64,000 nucleotides of DNA from Legionella tucsonensis (GCF_001468035.1 NZ_LNZA01000001.1:1199020-1263019), one strand, 5' to 3'. Positions 9,624 through 19,764 are shown, numbered from the stretch's first letter. Notes: generated by a model not told the origin, from the sequence alone. Program-made: numbers and translations.

Positions 9624-10088
9624 ATGACTTTTAATATTCGACGTATGGCTGAATCAGATATTGATATCGTTTATGCAATTGAGAAAGAAGTGCATATTGC
9701 CCCTTGGGATAGAGACATTTTAAGGGATTGTGTGCGGGTAGGATATGATTGTCGAGTATTTGAAGTAAATAGAGAAAATAGCCCAATGATTTGTGGTTAT
9801 ATTATTTCCAGACACAGTAATAATTGCTGTCATATTTTAAATTTTTGTATCGCTAAACCTTTCCAATCACAAGGTTATGGGCGGCAATTCTTGCAGCGAG
9901 TACTTTCCTCATTAACCGAGTCACAGTATATTGATCATGTGATTCTTGAAGTAAGACCCAGTAATAAAGCTGCCTTACATCTGTATCAGAGTATGAGTTT
10001 TAAACAAATAGAAATTAAGCCATCATACTACATAGAAGATAACAATATTGAAGATGCAATTGTATTAAAAAAGAAATTACCTATTTAA
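9624..10088 (+). CDS. rimI: RimI-like ribosomal-protein S18 N-acetyltransferase
   Basis: This is a GNAT-fold acetyltransferase of 154 residues from ATG 9624, preceded by GGGAG at an eight-base spacing; an upstream in-frame TTG at 9609 is less likely. The acetyl-CoA loop reads QSQGYGRQFL, followed by VILEVRPSNKAALHLYQSMSF and KPSYYIEDNNIEDAIVLKK, all typical of RimI. RimI acetylates the N-terminal alanine of ribosomal protein S18. General GNAT similarity means another substrate is possible. Confidence 0.85.
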   Translation: MTFNIRRMAESDIDIVYAIEKEVHIAPWDRDILRDCVRVGYDCRVFEVNRENSPMICGYIISRHSNNCCHILNFCIAKPFQSQGYGRQFLQRVLSSLTESQYIDHVILEVRPSNKAALHLYQSMSFKQIEIKPSYYIEDNNIEDAIVLKKKLPI

Positions 10089-10201
10089 AATAAAAATCAA
10101 TTTAAAAAAATTTTTATAAAAATATTCTGTCAAGACTGTTTTTTAAATTTTTCTTTGTTATTATATACGACCAATTCTATAAATCCCCCAGCCACTCTTT
10201 C

Positions 10202-10210
10202 TGTGGATAA
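10202..10210 (-). promoter_or_regulatory. DnaA box (perfect 9-mer)
   Basis: TGTGGATAA on the plus strand is the exact reverse complement of the consensus DnaA binding site TTATCCACA. It lies 110 bases from the second and third boxes, in an AT-rich gap. Confidence 0.55.
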
Positions 10211-10317
10211 CTTTTTTTAATAAATTATCTCTTCATTTTTATTTTTACGTCAAAAAATTAATATACTCCTTATACAGAGCGAGATTAATATTTTTACATT
10301 AATAATGCAATGATGTC

Positions 10318-10344
10318 TGTTATCCACAAAATCTGTGGATAACA
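10318..10344. promoter_or_regulatory. Inverted pair of DnaA boxes
   Basis: Two perfect 9-mer DnaA boxes, TTATCCACA at 10320-10328 and its reverse complement at 10334-10342, form an inverted repeat with 11-bp perfect arms (TGTTATCCACA and TGTGGATAACA) and a five-base spacer. Such an arrangement suits cooperative DnaA binding or, if transcribed, a hairpin. Confidence 0.6.
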
Positions 10345-10676
10345 TTGTGCATAGGACTATGAATTACTTGATAAATAAGCTCATTTTAGAGTTGCAATAT
10401 AATTAACCAAAATAACAGTTGTTATTTGTAGTCGGGGTTGGCTAATAACCTAGCAAAAAATATTTAAACAAATATTAAAAATAACGATTTTATTCATCTC
10501 TTAGTTGGTCTATTTTCATATTAAAATAGATTGTTACAAATCTGTATTAGAGATTTGTTATTATATTAATAATGGGGTGGCTTCTTAGGGCTGTAATAGG
10601 TATTCCTGTTATTGAATATTTTCTGTTCTAGTAAAAATACATGCAATCTGTGTAATTAATTTGTTCATCGTGGGTA

Positions 10677-10688
10677 TTGTCGCGACAA
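10677..10688. promoter_or_regulatory. 12-bp perfect palindrome upstream of rlmD-relA
   Basis: TTGTCGCGACAA is a perfect 12-bp palindrome about 125 bases before the rlmD start. It resembles a dimeric repressor operator, but I cannot name the regulator. Confidence 0.3.
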
Positions 10689-10812
10689 ATTATCATGACA
10701 AATATAAATCGCCTGTGGTACCCTCTAATATTTTAAACAATGCAATCTTCCTAACAACGATTGCTACACTAATTCAAGTTAACTAAATGTTTTATTTGTT
10801 GAGCGCATTTTC

Positions 10813-12147
10813 ATGAGAAGAGCAAAATCAAAACCAAATCTTACGGTGCAAACTGCTCAAATTGATAATTTAAGCCATGATGGTAAAGGGATTGCACGTA
10901 TTCATGGTAAGGCTACTTTTGTTCAAGGTGCTTTGCCCGGTGAACAAATTGAATTCCAATATACTAGGATAAAAAAAGATTTTGATGAAGGTCTTTTGCT
11001 TAAAGTTCTTGAGCCGTCTTCTATGCGGGTAGAGCCCAAATGTCCTCATTATTCAATGTGTGGCGGCTGCTCTTTACAACATGTAAGCGAAGAAGAACAA
11101 ATTTATTTTAAGCAAGATCAATTACTGGATTTATTGTCACGATATGGCCATACTAAACCGCAAATCGTGTTGTCACCTTTAATTGCTGGGCACTGGAATT
11201 ACAGAAATAAAGCTCGATTAAGCGTACGCTATGTGGAAAAAAAACAAAGTGCTATGGTTGGGTTTAGAGAACGCAGTAATCCCCGTTACATTACCGAGAT
11301 TGCTCAATGTCCGGTTTTAAATGCAAAACTTGACGCTGATATCATTCCGTTAAGACAACTGATTGACTCAATGCAAGATAAACATTGTATTGCACAAATT
11401 GAAGTTGCAGCGGGAGACGATGAGATTGCTCTTATTTTCAGAAATTTAACTCCCTTAAATCTCGATGATGAATTAAAAATCAAAGAATTTGCTGAAAAAT
11501 ATCAATATAAAATTTTTTTGCAGCCAGGTTCTCCTGATACGGTATTTTGTTTTTATCCACCCAAATCAAGTGAGTATCTCACTTATAAATTACCAGATTA
11601 TCAAATTAGTTTTTCTTTTCATCCAACAGATTTTACCCAAGTTAATTCTGCACTGAATCGTTCTATGGTATCACAAGCCATACAATTAATGGACTTAAAA
11701 AGTACAGATATAGTGCTAGACTTATTTTGTGGGCTGGGTAATTTTTCGCTTCCAATGGCTAAATTTTGTGCCAAAGTACTTGGGGTGGAAGGCAGTAAAA
11801 CGATGGTTGAAAGAGCATACATGAATGCGAAACTGAATCATATTCAGAATGTAGATTTTTATGCTGCGAACTTGGATGATGTGGATGAAGTTAGAAAGTT
11901 AGTTCAGCAATCGTGCAACAAAGTATTAATTGACCCTCCTCGCTCGGGTGCCCTGGAAATTGTGAAACAAATTGATTCACTAAATCCAGATCGTATTATT
12001 TATGTATCATGTAATCCCGTAACATTAGCTCGTGATACAGACATTTTGGTCAATCAAAAAGGCTATACATTAATAAAGGCAGGAGTAATGGATATGTTTC
12101 CCCACACTGCCCATGTTGAGTCGATTGCGTTGTTTGAAAAAGGATAA
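10813..12147 (+). CDS. rlmD: 23S rRNA (uracil(1939)-C5)-methyltransferase
   Basis: This 444-residue SAM-dependent methyltransferase has an N-terminal TRAM RNA-binding domain (about 10-65), an iron-sulfur cluster site formed by Cys77, Cys83, Cys86 ([10 protein letters not shown]) and Cys166, a SAM-binding segment [15 protein letters not shown] (about 302-316), and the catalytic [14 protein letters not shown] near the C-terminus. This matches RlmD (RumA), which methylates U1939 of 23S rRNA. relA follows five bases after the stop, an arrangement also known in enterobacteria. Confidence 0.95.
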   Translation: MRRAKSKPNLTVQTAQIDNLSHDGKGIARIHGKATFVQGALPGEQIEFQYTRIKKDFDEGLLLKVLEPSSMRVEPKCPHYSMCGGCSLQHVSEEEQIYFKQDQLLDLLSRYGHTKPQIVLSPLIAGHWNYRNKARLSVRYVEKKQSAMVGFRERSNPRYITEIAQCPVLNAKLDADIIPLRQLIDSMQDKHCIAQIEVAAGDDEIALIFRNLTPLNLDDELKIKEFAEKYQYKIFLQPGSPDTVFCFYPPKSSEYLTYKLPDYQISFSFHPTDFTQVNSALNRSMVSQAIQLMDLKSTDIVLDLFCGLGNFSLPMAKFCAKVLGVEGSKTMVERAYMNAKLNHIQNVDFYAANLDDVDEVRKLVQQSCNKVLIDPPRSGALEIVKQIDSLNPDRIIYVSCNPVTLARDTDILVNQKGYTLIKAGVMDMFPHTAHVESIALFEKG

Positions 12148-12152
12148 AGCTC

Positions 12153-14357
12153 ATGGTGCGAGTAAAAGATACTATTCCATTGTGTGAAGATGGAAGCATT
12201 GATGTTGATTTGTGGCTCCATCAGCTAGGGGCAAAGGGTTATTTAAATAATCTTGAACTCATTCGTAGTGCGTGCACTTTAAGTCAGCTTGCAGGACAAG
12301 AACATGCTACCGAAACTGGCCAATCTTGTTTGCAACAAGGTTTGTCTATGGCTGATTTGCTTGCAGATCTTGAAGTTGATCAGGAAACGCTAGCAGCGGC
12401 AATTATTTTTGAAAACGTACACTATGCTGATTTATCTATTGATGACGTTGTGGAGCAATTAGGCCCCAATATTGCGAAATTAGTCAAAGGCATAGAGCGC
12501 ATGAGCGCGATGCACAGTTTTCAGGGATTAAATAAATACCCACAAAATAAGCAACAAATTGATAATCTTCGTAAAATGTTGTTGGCGATGGTGGATGATG
12601 TTCGTGTTGTATTAATTAAACTTGCCGAACGTCTATGTGTTTTAAGAACTGCAGGGCATTTATCTGAAGAGTTACGCAAACAACTGGCCACCGAGGCGAT
12701 GGAAATTTATGCTCCTTTGGCTAACAGACTGGGGATAGGGGCAATTAAATGGGAAATGGAGGATTTGGCTTTTCGGCATATGCATCCCGAAGACTATAAA
12801 GCGATAGCCAAAGGCTTGAAAGCAAAGCGGTTAGAACGAGATAATTTTGTTAATGCGATTGTTGCTCAGTTGAATGAGCAGATTAAAGCAAGTGGAATAG
12901 ATCATTTTGCTGTTTATGGACGTTCAAAGCACATCCATAGCATCTATAAAAAAATGACCCGCAAAAATGTATCACTCGATGAAATATATGATGCTACTGC
13001 GGTACGTGTTCTTGTTAATACCCAGCCTCAATGCTATGAGGTCTTAGGTATGGTGCATACACTGTGGAAACAAATTCCTGCTGAATTTGATGATTATATT
13101 ATTAATCCCAAACCTAATGGATATCAATCATTGCATACCGCAGTCAAAGGGCCGGAAGGTAGAGTTTTTGAAGTGCAAATTAGAACCTTTCATATGCATG
13201 ATTTAGCTGAAATGGGGGTTGCTGCCCATTGGAAATATAAGGAAGGTGGTTTTAAACAGAAACAAAGCCATGAGCGTAAAATCGAATGGCTACGGGATGT
13301 ATTGGCTTGGCATCGTGAAATGGCAAGTAATAAAGGTGTGCCTGAAAGTACTACCACTGAGTTTCTTGAAGACAGAGTTTATGTTTTCACGCCGGATGGA
13401 GATGTTCTCGATTTACCCCATGGAGTAACTCCTTTGGATTTTGCTTATCACGTACATAGTGATCTAGGACATCGATGTCGTGGCGCACGTATAAATGGTC
13501 ATATCGCACCACTAACGTATCAACTAAAAACTGGGGATAGAGTGGAAATTTTGGCTGGAAAGGAAAGTAAACCTTCCCGTGACTGGATTAACCCCCATTT
13601 AAATTATCTCAAAACATCTCGCGCTAAGGCAAAGGTTTTACATTGGTTTAAAATGCAAGACTATGATCGGAACATTCAGGATGGCCGCGAACTATTAGAC
13701 AAAGAATTAAAATCTTTAGGGATAAAATCCGATAAACTTAATGAAGCTGCAGCAGCATTACATTTTAAAAAACTGGATGATCTTTATGCAAATCTTGGTC
13801 GTGGCGATATTAAAATAGGTCAGATTATTAGCAAACTCACTCCTCCAACCACCTCGGAACTCAATCTTGAACGATTTGTCAGACCTCAGGCAAAACCAGA
13901 AATTACTGGAAGTGATTTACGTATTGAGGGAGTGGGTAATTTATTAACTTTTATGGCAAGATGCTGTCAACCTGTTCCTGGTGATCCTGTTATTGGCTAT
14001 ATTACTATAGGTCGTGGTGTATCCGTACATCGACAGGATTGTCCTAATATTATTCATGCGAACGAAAGACAAAAACAACGGTTCTTGCAAGTCACTTGGG
14101 GAAGTGCAACACGTGAGAATTATGTGGTAGATATTTTAATCAAGGCTTTTGACCGCTCTGAGCTGCTAAAGGACGTAACTTCATTACTTGCTAATGAAAA
14201 AGCACACGTGTATGCGTTGCAAACCCAGAGCAATAAACAGGAAAATATGGCTTATATTACTTTAACTGTAGATGTTGATGGACTAAGCAGTCTCTCCAGA
14301 TTACTGACGAAATTAGAGCAAATTCCTAATGTGCTCGAAGCAAGAAGACAGGTTTAA
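12153..14357 (+). CDS. relA: RelA, ribosome-associated (p)ppGpp synthetase
   Basis: The 734-residue protein has the long RSH layout: N-terminal HD-like domain (about 40-190), synthetase domain (about 245-370, with YGRSKHIHSIYKKM and NGYQSLHTAV), TGS domain (about 410-470), a zinc-finger region with CCQPVPGD, and a C-terminal ACT domain (about 660-734). The HD hydrolase residues are replaced: the usual HDxxED motif reads FENVHY. It is therefore RelA (synthesis only) rather than the bifunctional SpoT. RelA makes (p)ppGpp on stalled ribosomes; in Legionella ppGpp helps trigger the transmissive phase (established biology). Confidence 0.95.
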   Translation: MVRVKDTIPLCEDGSIDVDLWLHQLGAKGYLNNLELIRSACTLSQLAGQEHATETGQSCLQQGLSMADLLADLEVDQETLAAAIIFENVHYADLSIDDVVEQLGPNIAKLVKGIERMSAMHSFQGLNKYPQNKQQIDNLRKMLLAMVDDVRVVLIKLAERLCVLRTAGHLSEELRKQLATEAMEIYAPLANRLGIGAIKWEMEDLAFRHMHPEDYKAIAKGLKAKRLERDNFVNAIVAQLNEQIKASGIDHFAVYGRSKHIHSIYKKMTRKNVSLDEIYDATAVRVLVNTQPQCYEVLGMVHTLWKQIPAEFDDYIINPKPNGYQSLHTAVKGPEGRVFEVQIRTFHMHDLAEMGVAAHWKYKEGGFKQKQSHERKIEWLRDVLAWHREMASNKGVPESTTTEFLEDRVYVFTPDGDVLDLPHGVTPLDFAYHVHSDLGHRCRGARINGHIAPLTYQLKTGDRVEILAGKESKPSRDWINPHLNYLKTSRAKAKVLHWFKMQDYDRNIQDGRELLDKELKSLGIKSDKLNEAAAALHFKKLDDLYANLGRGDIKIGQIISKLTPPTTSELNLERFVRPQAKPEITGSDLRIEGVGNLLTFMARCCQPVPGDPVIGYITIGRGVSVHRQDCPNIIHANERQKQRFLQVTWGSATRENYVVDILIKAFDRSELLKDVTSLLANEKAHVYALQTQSNKQENMAYITLTVDVDGLSSLSRLLTKLEQIPNVLEARRQV

Positions 14358-14365
14358 TTACGGAT

Positions 14366-14420
14366 GTAGTCTGGGTGCAACGAGGCGGGGCGCGAGTTTC
14401 ACTGTGTTTCACCCAAGACT
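14366..14420 (+). repeat. Palindromic REP-like repeat between convergent genes
   Basis: GTAGTCTGGGTGCAACGAGGC at the left pairs imperfectly with CACCCAAGACT at the right. It lies between the ends of relA and the minus-strand Mth938-like gene and overlaps the stop codon of the latter. It probably acts as a shared terminator. Confidence 0.55.
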
Positions 14421-14792
14421 TGTATCTTTAAAAATAAATCCAGCAACAACAGCTCGATGTTCGTTCAATAAAACATTGTAAGTTCGGCATGCTGCTCCTA
14501 TAGACATGCACTCTATGCCTATTCGTTGCTCTGTAAGCTGCTTCATAATTGACAGGGGCAGGAGTTTTCCGGTATGTTCATGACCAATGATGATAATTTC
14601 CGGTTTAAATTGCGTTAATAAGCTCATGTAGTGTTCGTCAATTTCATGAATGTCTTTAATTGACAGATCGCTAATGATTTCTGTTTTAGAAACAATTAAA
14701 CTGCTTTCATAAGTAATGGAATTAATCTGAATTTTGTTATCACTATAAGCTTGCACTACATGTGGTTCTGCTGATTCTAAATTGATATTCAT
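14409..14792 (-). CDS. Mth938-like (DUF498/NDUFAF3-type) domain protein
   Basis: This 127-residue single-domain protein has the pattern of the Mth938/Xcc1710-like family: INSITYESSLIVS, a central PEIIIIGHEHTGKLLP, and a C-terminal IGIECMSIGAACRTYNVLLNEHRAVVAGFIF. The mitochondrial relative NDUFAF3 is a complex I assembly factor; the bacterial role is unknown. The last codons (TSLG and stop) lie inside a palindromic repeat, so the natural C-terminus may have been replaced by repeat sequence. It is convergent with relA and divergent from alaC. Confidence 0.85.
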   Translation of the reverse strand: MNINLESAEPHVVQAYSDNKIQINSITYESSLIVSKTEIISDLSIKDIHEIDEHYMSLLTQFKPEIIIIGHEHTGKLLPLSIMKQLTEQRIGIECMSIGAACRTYNVLLNEHRAVVAGFIFKDTSLG

Positions 14793-14851
14793 GGTTTAGG
14801 ATGTTTCAATGAATGATACGTGGTTACAAGTATACTACAGAGGTCAATATT

Positions 14852-16060
14852 ATGAGTCAATTTCCGCGTATAAAACGTTTGCCACCTTATGTTTTTAACA
14901 CTTTAACTCAATTAAAAACCGAAGCGCGAGCACGTGGAGAAGATATTATTGATTTCGGTATGGGAAATCCAGATCAACCAACTCCACCACATATTGTCAA
15001 TAAGCTGATTGAAGCAGTTCAAAGACCAGATACTCACCGATATTCTATGTCCAAAGGAATCCCAAGACTAAGAAGAGCTATGGCTTCCTGGTATCAACGT
15101 AACTATGATGTACAGTTAAATAGTGAAACACAAATATTAGCCACCATAGGTTCAAAAGAGGGGCTGGCACATCTGGCATTAGCTATAAGTGGGCCTGGGG
15201 ATACAATTTTAGTTCCTGATCCAGCTTATCCTATTCATACGTATGGATTTATTATTGCTGGTGCCAATGTAAAACAAATTCCTCTTATTAATGAAACTCA
15301 ATTTTTAGCTTCTATAGAAGATGCAATTAATCGTAGCTGGCCTAAACCGAAAGCTTTGGTAATTAATTTTCCTGCAAATCCAACTACTCATTGTGTTGAT
15401 TATTCTTTTTTTGAACAGGTTGTTGAGTTGGCAAAAAAACATGAAATCTGGGTTATTCATGACTTAGCATACGCTGATATTGTATTTGATGGATATAAGG
15501 CTCCTTCAATACTGCAAGTGCCAGGAGCTACAGATGTAGCAATTGAAACTTATTCGATGTCTAAATCTTATAATATGCCAGGTTGGCGTGTTGGTTTTGC
15601 TTGTGGAAATGAAGAGTTAGTCTTGGCGCTTACTCGGATTAAATCTTATTTAGATTATGGTACATTCACACCAATCCAGGTTGCAGCAATTGCTGCATTA
15701 GATGGTCCAGATGAGTGTGTACAAGAAATTAGAACACTTTATGAAAAAAGACGGAATATCCTTTGTGATGGTTTAAATGAGATTGGTTGGGAGGTTGCTC
15801 GGCCCAAAGCAACCATGTTTGTTTGGGCACCTATTCCTTCTCATTATCAACACATGGGCTCACTTGAGTTCAGTAAATATTTATTAAAAGAAGCTCATAT
15901 TGCTGTATCGCCAGGAATAGGTTTTGGCCAACAAGGTGATGGGTATGTTCGTTTTGGTTTAATTGAAAATAAAGATCGCATGCGTCAGGCATTAAGAAAT
16001 TTAAAATCATTATTTCGCAGAGATGGGTTGATTAAGGCTGAACAAACATGCGTGTTGTGA
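14852..16060 (+). CDS. alaC: Alanine-forming aminotransferase AlaC-like
   Basis: This PLP-dependent class I/II aminotransferase is 402 residues from ATG 14852, which has AGAGG eight bases upstream; an ATG at 14813 would add 13 residues not expected in the family. [15 protein letters not shown] at the N-terminus and [17 protein letters not shown] are typical of AlaC. The PLP lysine lies in [15 protein letters not shown] (about residue 238). AlaC converts pyruvate and glutamate to alanine and 2-oxoglutarate. The 3' end overlaps the next gene by 13 bases. Some relatives are annotated as LL-diaminopimelate or aspartate aminotransferases. Confidence 0.88.
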   Translation: MSQFPRIKRLPPYVFNTLTQLKTEARARGEDIIDFGMGNPDQPTPPHIVNKLIEAVQRPDTHRYSMSKGIPRLRRAMASWYQRNYDVQLNSETQILATIGSKEGLAHLALAISGPGDTILVPDPAYPIHTYGFIIAGANVKQIPLINETQFLASIEDAINRSWPKPKALVINFPANPTTHCVDYSFFEQVVELAKKHEIWVIHDLAYADIVFDGYKAPSILQVPGATDVAIETYSMSKSYNMPGWRVGFACGNEELVLALTRIKSYLDYGTFTPIQVAAIAALDGPDECVQEIRTLYEKRRNILCDGLNEIGWEVARPKATMFVWAPIPSHYQHMGSLEFSKYLLKEAHIAVSPGIGFGQQGDGYVRFGLIENKDRMRQALRNLKSLFRRDGLIKAEQTCVL

Positions 16061-16857
16061 TTGACTCAGAGTGTCACTCTATTCCCGAAAAAGCTAAGTC
16101 ACTCAATTCAGAAGGTACTGTATTGCTTAATTTTTTGTTGAGTCTTGGTTACAATCCCGAAAATCCGCCTGTTGCTGATTTACTAAAGGAGTATCACAAT
16201 TTAGAAGGGGCATGGCTTGTGTTGACTCCAGTTCATTGGGAAGCAACACATAATGACGCAATGATCGTAGCTTTGGGAACAGATCTGCACCTTGAACAAC
16301 ATGAGTCTAAATTATGGTTTGATTTATTCTCACAGTATCTGGCAGAAGAGGGTGCAGTCCTTTACTATCATGATGCGGAAACATGGTTGCTAAGTAATCA
16401 TAAAAATTTATTCGTAAATGCAAAGCCTCCTTACCGTTTGTTACATCAATCACTAATGCCTGAATTAACTCAACTCGATAAGACAATGCATTGGCAAAAA
16501 TTTATTACCGAAAGCCAAATGTTTTTTGCATCCAAACCCAATCAATCCTTGGCTAATGGATTATGGGTTTGGGGTGATGCAAAACTTAAGAATAAAATAC
16601 CGATCAATATTTGTGTTGATGAGCATTTTTATTCATTAGCACAAATATGCAGTACTCAAGTTACATTATATAGCTCGGATATCACGCTTAAAGATTATCA
16701 GATTTTATTGCTCACTGAATTTTCTATGCTCAGTGAACAGCATCAAAAAGAATTAAAAAAAATGTCTGTTCATTGGTATTGGAATAACCTGGCTTACTCT
16801 ACGAGTGCCCACAGCTGGTATACTCGTTTGTGGAGAAAACTAATACATGCTTATTAA
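16048..16857 (+). CDS. RpfE-like conserved protein upstream of recJ
   Basis: The 269-residue protein overlaps alaC at its start and recJ at its end (11 bases), indicating tight translational coupling. The motifs [20 protein letters not shown] and NGLWVWGDA are those of a family found before recJ in many beta- and gammaproteobacteria, variously annotated as RpfE-like regulator or cofactor-independent phosphoglycerate-mutase-like. No catalytic residues of a mutase are evident to me. Its function is unknown. Confidence 0.75.
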   Translation: MRVVIDSECHSIPEKAKSLNSEGTVLLNFLLSLGYNPENPPVADLLKEYHNLEGAWLVLTPVHWEATHNDAMIVALGTDLHLEQHESKLWFDLFSQYLAEEGAVLYYHDAETWLLSNHKNLFVNAKPPYRLLHQSLMPELTQLDKTMHWQKFITESQMFFASKPNQSLANGLWVWGDAKLKNKIPINICVDEHFYSLAQICSTQVTLYSSDITLKDYQILLLTEFSMLSEQHQKELKKMSVHWYWNNLAYSTSAHSWYTRLWRKLIHAY

Positions 16858-18589
16858 ACAACGTCCTCAACCAATACACACGCTCAATTTACCCAATATG
16901 CCTGATGTACTAAAGCGAATATTCGCAAACAGAGGAATTACTGAACCTTCCCAATTGGATAAGCAACTCCAAACTTTATTACCGTTTGATAGCTTAAAAG
17001 GAATAGATAAAGCATGTATACGCTTAGAGACAGCTTTACGCGAACAACATAGGATTTTGGTTATTGGCGATTTTGATGCAGATGGTGCCACATCAACAGC
17101 ACTTGCCATAACAGCTTTACGTGCTATGGGAGCTCAATTTATCGACTATTTAGTCCCTAATCGTTTTGAGTTTGGTTATGGATTAACACCACAAATTGTT
17201 GAGGTAGCCAGCAAATGGAAACCAGGGCTAATCATTACTGTAGATAACGGGATTGCTAGTATCGAAGGTGTTGAAAGGGCCAACCAATTAAATATCGATG
17301 TTTTAATCACCGATCATCACTTACCCGCCGAAACGCTTCCTAATGCTTGTGCTATTGTGAATCCGAACCAATCGGACTGTAAATTTCCCAGTAAATCTAT
17401 TGCTGGAGTTGGTGTGATTTTTTATGTCATGCTTGCCCTACGCAGACATTTGATAAACACAAATTGGTTTTGTGAGATGAATATTGCTGAGCCCAATATG
17501 GCAAGTTTTTTGGATTTGGTTGCTTTGGGAACTGTTGCTGATGTTGTAGGTCTGGATCAGAACAACCGCATTATGGTGAACCAAGGTTTAGCAAGAATAC
17601 GGCAAGGTCTTTGTCGCGTGGGTATTAAAGCTTTGATTGATGTATCCGGGCGTGAGTGTGCACGACTAAGAGAAGCAGATTTGGGATTTGCTATTGCGCC
17701 AAGACTCAATGCTGCGGGGCGATTGGACGATATGGCATTGGGAATAGAGTGTTTAATTACTTCAGATCAGCAACAAGCTAGAAACTACTGTCAGCAATTA
17801 GATGAATTAAACGAAGAAAGAAAGCAAATTGAAACGGAAATGAAAGAGCAGGCAATGCTTGCATTGGAAAAACTTGCGCTTAGTGCTGATTACACTAGTA
17901 ATCATTTACCTATTGCTTTATGTCTTTTTGATAAAACATGGCACCAAGGAGTCATTGGAATTTTGGCGGGGCGAATGAAAGAACGTTATCATCGACCTGT
18001 TATTGCTTTTGCTGAAGTGAGTGAGGATGAATTAAAGGGTTCAGCTCGTTCAATTCCGGATTTAAATATTCGAGACGTACTCGCAGCAATAGATAAGGAT
18101 TATCCGGGGCTTATCTGTAAATTTGGTGGTCATGCTATGGCTGCGGGCCTGAGTATTCATCCAAATGCTCTCGAAGCGTTCCGTGAAGCATTAGTTTTTG
18201 AAGTGAATAAGCATATTGATTTTTCTCAATGTGAAGGAGAATTACTTACTGATGGCCCATTACAACCTGATGAGTTTAGCCTTGAAATCGCTCAATTAAT
18301 ACAACAGGCAGGACCATGGGGACAACAATTTGTTGAACCTGTTTTTGATAATATTTTTGAGGTTTTGGATCAACGCATAGTGGGAAAGAATCATCTAAAG
18401 ATGACTTTGATGACAACACAAGGTAACCAACAAGTGGATGCAATCGCCTTTAATGTTGATTTAAATTCTTGGCCAAACTATAGAGTTAAATACGTGCATG
18501 CAGCATATAAGTTAGATATCAATTTTTATCAAGGTCGAACGCGACTGCAGTTACTTATCCAAGTAATGAATGCTGTAAATCAAGAATAA
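16847..18589 (+). CDS. recJ: Single-stranded-DNA-specific exonuclease RecJ
   Basis: RecJ is a 5'-to-3' single-strand exonuclease of recombination and mismatch repair. The 580-residue length is close to the 577 of E. coli. The DHH phosphoesterase motifs are present: DFDADGATSTA near residue 77, DNGIAS near 132, and the namesake DHHLP near 157. The DHHA1 nucleic-acid-binding part carries GGHAMAAGLS near 425. It starts inside the preceding gene, so translation is coupled. Confidence 0.95.
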   Translation: MLIKQRPQPIHTLNLPNMPDVLKRIFANRGITEPSQLDKQLQTLLPFDSLKGIDKACIRLETALREQHRILVIGDFDADGATSTALAITALRAMGAQFIDYLVPNRFEFGYGLTPQIVEVASKWKPGLIITVDNGIASIEGVERANQLNIDVLITDHHLPAETLPNACAIVNPNQSDCKFPSKSIAGVGVIFYVMLALRRHLINTNWFCEMNIAEPNMASFLDLVALGTVADVVGLDQNNRIMVNQGLARIRQGLCRVGIKALIDVSGRECARLREADLGFAIAPRLNAAGRLDDMALGIECLITSDQQQARNYCQQLDELNEERKQIETEMKEQAMLALEKLALSADYTSNHLPIALCLFDKTWHQGVIGILAGRMKERYHRPVIAFAEVSEDELKGSARSIPDLNIRDVLAAIDKDYPGLICKFGGHAMAAGLSIHPNALEAFREALVFEVNKHIDFSQCEGELLTDGPLQPDEFSLEIAQLIQQAGPWGQQFVEPVFDNIFEVLDQRIVGKNHLKMTLMTTQGNQQVDAIAFNVDLNSWPNYRVKYVHAAYKLDINFYQGRTRLQLLIQVMNAVNQE

Positions 18590-18601
18590 ATCTTGAATAG
18601 A

Positions 18602-18621
18602 GTAGCCAGGCTACATTTTTT
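18602..18621 (+). terminator. Short hairpin after recJ, remnant-like repeat end
   Basis: GTAGCCAGGCTAC is a perfect palindrome followed by ATTTTTTG, a minimal intrinsic terminator (five-base stem, CAG loop). The two halves match the outer ends of the palindromic repeat family, as if the interior had been deleted. Confidence 0.5.
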
Positions 18622-18678
18622 GTACACAATTTTTTAGTTCGGGTTATAATTGTCTCTTTTTTAATTGAAACAATAATA

Positions 18679-19665
18679 GTGTCAAATATCCTGTTTTCAC
18701 CTTTGTCTATTGCTCCCATGATTGATTGGACTTACAGCCATTTTCGATTTTTTATGCGTATTTTGGCTCCCCATGCACTCGTATATACAGAAATGCAAAC
18801 TCCTGGAGCGATCCAAAACAACCCTTTACGTTCTTTGCAATTTAATGTAAAAGAACATCCGATAGCGCTTCAACTTGGAGGATCAGCGCCCGATGCATTA
18901 GCATATTGTGCTCAACGTGCGGAACAAGAAGGATATGACGAGGTAAATATTAATCTTGGTTGTCCTAGTAATAAAGTTCAGGCAGGGCGTTTTGGTGCAT
19001 GTTTAATGAGAGAACCGAGACACGTTGCCGCGTGTATCCAAGCTATGCGGCAAGCAACGAAAATACCAATTACTGCAAAAACCAGAATAGGCATAGATCA
19101 TCAAGACAGTTATAAGTTCTTTAGTGATTTTGTACATCAGTTGCTTGAGGCCGGAGCGCAAAAAATTATTGTGCATGCGCGTAAAGCTTGGCTAAGCGGT
19201 TTAAATCCCAAACAAAATCGAACAATTCCACCTATTAACTACGAATATGTTTATCGTCTTAAGGAGGAAATTCCTAATATTCCTGTAGTGATCAATGGTA
19301 ATATATTGAATATAAAAGAAATTAAAGAGCATCTGCGCTATATTGAAGGAGTAATGCTTGGTCGTTTGGCATGTGATAATCCTTTTCAAATCGCAGTGAT
19401 ACATCAAGCACTTTATCCTGATATCCAAATGAAAACTCGGGGCCAAGTATTTAATCTTTATTTGAATTATTTATTTGAAGAATATAATAAAGGGGTTTCC
19501 CTTAGTTTACTGATTAAACCTATATTTAATTTGGCTTTTGGATTACCTGGCGCAAGTCAATGGAAAAAAAAGTTGATGCTCATTTTGCAGACTAAAAATA
19601 GTTCTTTATTGCAGGAACTCAGTGAGTATTTACAGGAAATAGAATTATACTCAGAGATTTTATAA
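18679..19665 (+). CDS. dusA: tRNA-dihydrouridine(20/20a) synthase DusA
   Basis: This 328-residue FMN-dependent enzyme reduces uridine 20/20a in the D-loop of tRNA. The N-terminal PLSIAPMIDWTYSHFRFFMR, the TEMQTPGAI segment and the catalytic Cys in NLGCPSNKVQAGRFGACLM are DusA-specific. HARKAWLSGLNPKQNR also distinguishes DusA from DusB/C. Translation starts at GTG 18679. It stands alone, with a palindromic repeat downstream. Confidence 0.94.
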   Translation: MSNILFSPLSIAPMIDWTYSHFRFFMRILAPHALVYTEMQTPGAIQNNPLRSLQFNVKEHPIALQLGGSAPDALAYCAQRAEQEGYDEVNINLGCPSNKVQAGRFGACLMREPRHVAACIQAMRQATKIPITAKTRIGIDHQDSYKFFSDFVHQLLEAGAQKIIVHARKAWLSGLNPKQNRTIPPINYEYVYRLKEEIPNIPVVINGNILNIKEIKEHLRYIEGVMLGRLACDNPFQIAVIHQALYPDIQMKTRGQVFNLYLNYLFEEYNKGVSLSLLIKPIFNLAFGLPGASQWKKKLMLILQTKNSSLLQELSEYLQEIELYSEIL

Positions 19666-19686
19666 ATTTCAGGCTATTGTCATATT

Positions 19687-19746
19687 GTAACCTAGGTGAA
19701 GGTTTAGCTCATAACCCGAGTAAGGCTACTCCTTCGCCCAGGCTAC
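19687..19746 (+). repeat. Palindromic REP-like repeat after dusA
   Basis: GTAACCTAGGTGAAGG at the left pairs with CCTTCGCCCAGGCTAC at the right, with only three mismatches in sixteen positions, around a 28-base interior. It is the longest regular palindrome of the family in this window and lies between dusA and minus-strand gene remnants. Confidence 0.65.
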
Positions 19747-19764
19747 GATGCATAGAAATTGAGA

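Larger units (their letters stand above)
10089..10812. other. 724-bp AT-rich non-coding region with DnaA boxes
   Basis: No convincing gene is present on either strand. The stretch holds three perfect 9-mer DnaA boxes (separate entries), an 8-bp inverted repeat AAATAACA-gt-TGTTATTT at 10410-10427, and a 12-bp perfect palindrome TTGTCGCGACAA at 10677-10688 upstream of rlmD. It is flanked by long A/T tracts. It is the longest non-coding gap of the window apart from the pseudogene region. Confidence 0.6.
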
